Assembly (NCBI RefSeq): GCF_004117855.1
Contig: NZ_QWBW01000006.1
Location: 124,001-188,000 of the forward strand
Direction of reading: 5' to 3'
DNA from: Modicisalibacter coralii
Lineage (GTDB): Bacteria; Pseudomonadota; Gammaproteobacteria; Pseudomonadales; Halomonadaceae
DNA length: 64,000 bases
Each line of letters begins with the position of its first letter. Position 1 is the first letter of the stretch. Both the position numbers and the translations under genes were made by a program. Positions 62,084 to 64,000 of this stretch are shown piece after piece. The notes under the pieces are model-generated. The model worked only from the letters and a program-made list of their open reading frames with translations, did no database searches and was not told the origin of the DNA.

Positions 62084-62494
62084 TCACAAGCGTTCCTCGA
62101 CCCGTCCCAGGATCTGGCGGCTGACCTGATTGACCAGCGGCTTGGCCGCCTTGTCGACCGCCTTTGCCAGCAGGCGGTTGCGAATCTGATAGCTGACGCT
62201 GAGCTCGACGCGCGTCCCCTCGGGCACCTCGACGAGCGTGTAGCGCCCCTGATTGGCGACCCCCTGCAGCGACTCCCAGGCCAATGTATGCGGGGCATGT
62301 CGCTCGGTGACCTGGACATCGAACTGCCAGTCACGCCCGATGACATGCAGGTACCAGCGATAGCGGTCATCCCCCAGCGGCTCGATCGCCTCGATCATGT
62401 CGGAATAATCGACAAAGTTCTCGATACGCTCGAGTAGTGCATAGACCCGCGCCGGTGGTGCATGCAGGATGGCGCTGTGTTCGATGGTCGACAT
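62084..62494 (-). CDS. SRPBCC family (START-like) protein
   Basis: 136 residues from ATG 62494 (MSTIEHSAILHAPPARVYAL). Typical small ligand-binding SRPBCC fold: ERIENFVDYSDMIEAIEPLG, WQFDVQVTERHAPHTLAWES, TRVELSVSYQIRNRLLAKAV. Similar proteins are called polyketide cyclase/dehydrase-like without known activity. The upstream frame to 62659 is open but has no fitting start. It converges with the HDOD-GGDEF gene, nine bases apart. Confidence 0.85.
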   Translation of the reverse strand: MSTIEHSAILHAPPARVYALLERIENFVDYSDMIEAIEPLGDDRYRWYLHVIGRDWQFDVQVTERHAPHTLAWESLQGVANQGRYTLVEVPEGTRVELSVSYQIRNRLLAKAVDKAAKPLVNQVSRQILGRVEERL

Positions 62495-62722
62495 GAGCTT
62501 GCCTGTTCCCGTGATCCAAAGTCCCCGAGGGTAACCATAGCGTCCGTCCTCCGCCAGTCCGCACCCGCAGCGGTGTCGAACGCGCGCTGGAGCCTGAAAG
62601 GCTCGGGCGCTACAATGCGCGCCGCGACAGCGCCTCTCTGAGGCACCCGCTGTTGCCAATCCGGACGCCCGGACCCCGGACCCGTCACGACGGGCACAAA
62701 TTCTCCGGCAGGAAAACCGCTC

Positions 62723-63415
62723 ATGTCTGATTCAGCCAATCCGGCACCCAAGGCCGTCGTCATCTACTCCGGCGGCATGGACTCCTTCACCGTCCTCCAC
62801 CGCGCCCTGCGTCAGGGCTACGAGGTCCACGCCCTGTCGTTTCACTACGGCCAGCGTCATGCCAGAGAGCTCGACATGGCCCGGCATGTCTGCCGACGCC
62901 TGGCCATCGCGCATCAGGTCGTCGACATCCAGTCGATTCATTCACTGATCGACGGCTCGGCACTGACGGATGCCCAGCGCCCCATGCCCGAGGGCGCGTA
63001 CGCCGGCGACAACCTGGCCGCGACCGTCGTCCCCAACCGCAACATGATCCTGCTCTCGCTGGCCATCGCCCAGGCCGTCAACATCGGTGCCGGGATCTGT
63101 TTCTACGGCGCCCATGGCGGCGACCACGTCCTCTACCCGGACTGCCGCCCCGAATTCGTCGAACGGATGAACGCCGTGGCCGCCATCGCCAATTTCTCGC
63201 CGGTCACCATCGAGGCCCCCTATCTGCGCGCCGACAAGGCCGACATCCTCGCCGACGGCCTGGCCATGGGGCTCGACTACGCCGATACCTGGACGTGCTA
63301 TCAGGGTGGCGAACACGCCTGCGGCCGCTGCGGCAGCTGCCATGAACGCCTGGCCGCCTTCGCCGCGCACGGCCTCGCCGACCCGCTCGCCTACGCCAGC
63401 ACCGGGACGGCCTGA
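62723..63415 (+). CDS. queC: 7-cyano-7-deazaguanine synthase QueC
   Basis: Converts 7-carboxy-7-deazaguanine to preQ0 in queuosine biosynthesis, using ATP and ammonia. 230 residues with the PP-loop [18 protein letters not shown] and the zinc site Cys cluster ([19 protein letters not shown]). AGGAAA lies about seven bases before ATG 62723. Overlaps queE by one base. Confidence 0.96.
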   Translation: MSDSANPAPKAVVIYSGGMDSFTVLHRALRQGYEVHALSFHYGQRHARELDMARHVCRRLAIAHQVVDIQSIHSLIDGSALTDAQRPMPEGAYAGDNLAATVVPNRNMILLSLAIAQAVNIGAGICFYGAHGGDHVLYPDCRPEFVERMNAVAAIANFSPVTIEAPYLRADKADILADGLAMGLDYADTWTCYQGGEHACGRCGSCHERLAAFAAHGLADPLAYASTGTA

Positions 63416-64000
63416 TGTACAGTGTCAAGGAAGCCTTCTATTCGCTGCAGGGCGAAGGCGCCAGGGCGGGCCGCCCCAGCGTGTTCTGCCGTTTCAGTGG
63501 CTGCAACCTCTGGTCCGGCCGCGAACGGGATCGCGCCACCAGCGCGTGCCGCTTCTGCGATACCGACTTCGTCGGCACCGACGGGCAGAACGGCGGACGC
63601 TTCGCCGAGGCGAATCGACTGGCCGACCATCTGGCGGGATTGTGGCCCGAAGGGGACGGGCGCGCACGGCGCTACATCGTGTTCACCGGCGGCGAACCCT
63701 TGCTGCAGCTCGACGACGTGCTGATCGAGTCCCTGCACGCACGCGGCTTCGAGGTGGCGGTGGAGACCAATGGTACCGTCCCGCCACCCCCCGGGATCGA
63801 CTGGCTTTGCGTCAGCCCCAAGGGCACGACGACACTGGTCGTGACACGCGGCAACGAGCTCAAGCTGGTCTACCCCCAGGCGGACGCCCCGCCCGAACGG
63901 TTCATCGATCTCGACTTCGCGCACTTCTATCTGCAGCCGATGGACACCGCCACCCTGGAACCGCGACAAACCCTCGGCGCGACGCTGGCCTATTGCCTGG
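63415..64000 (+). CDS. queE: 7-carboxy-7-deazaguanine synthase QueE, 3' end outside window
   Basis: Radical SAM enzyme that makes 7-carboxy-7-deazaguanine from 6-carboxy-tetrahydropterin. 195 codons visible. The cluster-binding cysteines are in the CX14CX2C form (GCNLWSGRE ... ACRFCDTDF), the variant known from Burkholderia-type QueE rather than the usual CX3CX2C. YIVFTGGEPLLQLDD and FEVAVETNGT follow. The ATG shares one base with the queC stop. Confidence 0.95.
   Translation, partial: MYSVKEAFYSLQGEGARAGRPSVFCRFSGCNLWSGRERDRATSACRFCDTDFVGTDGQNGGRFAEANRLADHLAGLWPEGDGRARRYIVFTGGEPLLQLDDVLIESLHARGFEVAVETNGTVPPPPGIDWLCVSPKGTTTLVVTRGNELKLVYPQADAPPERFIDLDFAHFYLQPMDTATLEPRQTLGATLAYCL

Overview
The window is a high-GC gammaproteobacterial chromosome segment whose gene content and protein styles fit the Halomonadaceae (Halomonas/Chromohalobacter type). 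This is inferred from gene order, FlhDC-type flagellar control, MCPs ending in a CheR/CheB-binding pentapeptide, and REP-like intergenic repeats; no search was run. Nearly all of it is one large flagellar and chemotaxis region, with a few metabolic and accessory genes at the edges and in gaps.

Layout. 1-10636 (minus): four methyl-accepting chemotaxis proteins (one cut by the window edge), cheB, cheR and cheW. 10633-15660 (minus): cheA, motB, motA and the master regulator flhDC. 15954-19614 (minus): fliD-fliS-fliT followed by a second FliK-like protein and a stand-alone FlhB C-terminal-like protein. 19851-24073: accessory genes (two unknown proteins, a CBS-domain protein, L-asparaginase, a HepT/MntA toxin-antitoxin pair, a DUF2835 protein). 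24369-30125 (plus): flagellin followed by a probable flagellin-modification set (TPR/O-GlcNAc-type glycosyltransferase with an FkbM-like tail, hexapeptide acyltransferase, sulfotransferase-like protein). 30500-35087 (plus): two lipoproteins including a FlgO homologue, FlaG, and a GAF/PAS/GGDEF/EAL protein. 35415-35750 (minus): fliE. 36081-47561 (plus): fliFGHIJK and fliLMNOPQR. 47669-58478 (minus): flgBCDEFGHIJKL. 58635-60445 (plus): flgA, flgM, flgN. 60532-64000: a possible 24-codon leader ORF, an HDOD-GGDEF protein, an SRPBCC protein, queC and the start of queE. flhA, full-length flhB, fliA, flhF, cheY and cheZ are not in the window.

How it works together. FlhDC should start the hierarchy, the fli and flg operons build the basal body and hook, and FlgM holds the flagellar sigma factor (sigma-28, FliA) until the hook is finished. 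I read eight close matches to a sigma-28 promoter, T(A/C)AA-N15-G(C/T)CGAT, always with a 15-base spacer. They sit upstream of mcp4, motA, fliD, fliC, the lipoprotein-flgO pair, flaG, flgK and flgM, which is the late class expected from this hierarchy. A weaker ninth candidate lies upstream of fliL.

The least ordinary parts are the glycosyltransferase/acyltransferase/sulfotransferase set behind flagellin, the second FliK plus mini-FlhB pair inside the filament-cap operon, the unknown lipoprotein under sigma-28 control beside flgO, two PAS-MCP genes with almost identical signalling halves, and several intergenic repeat elements.
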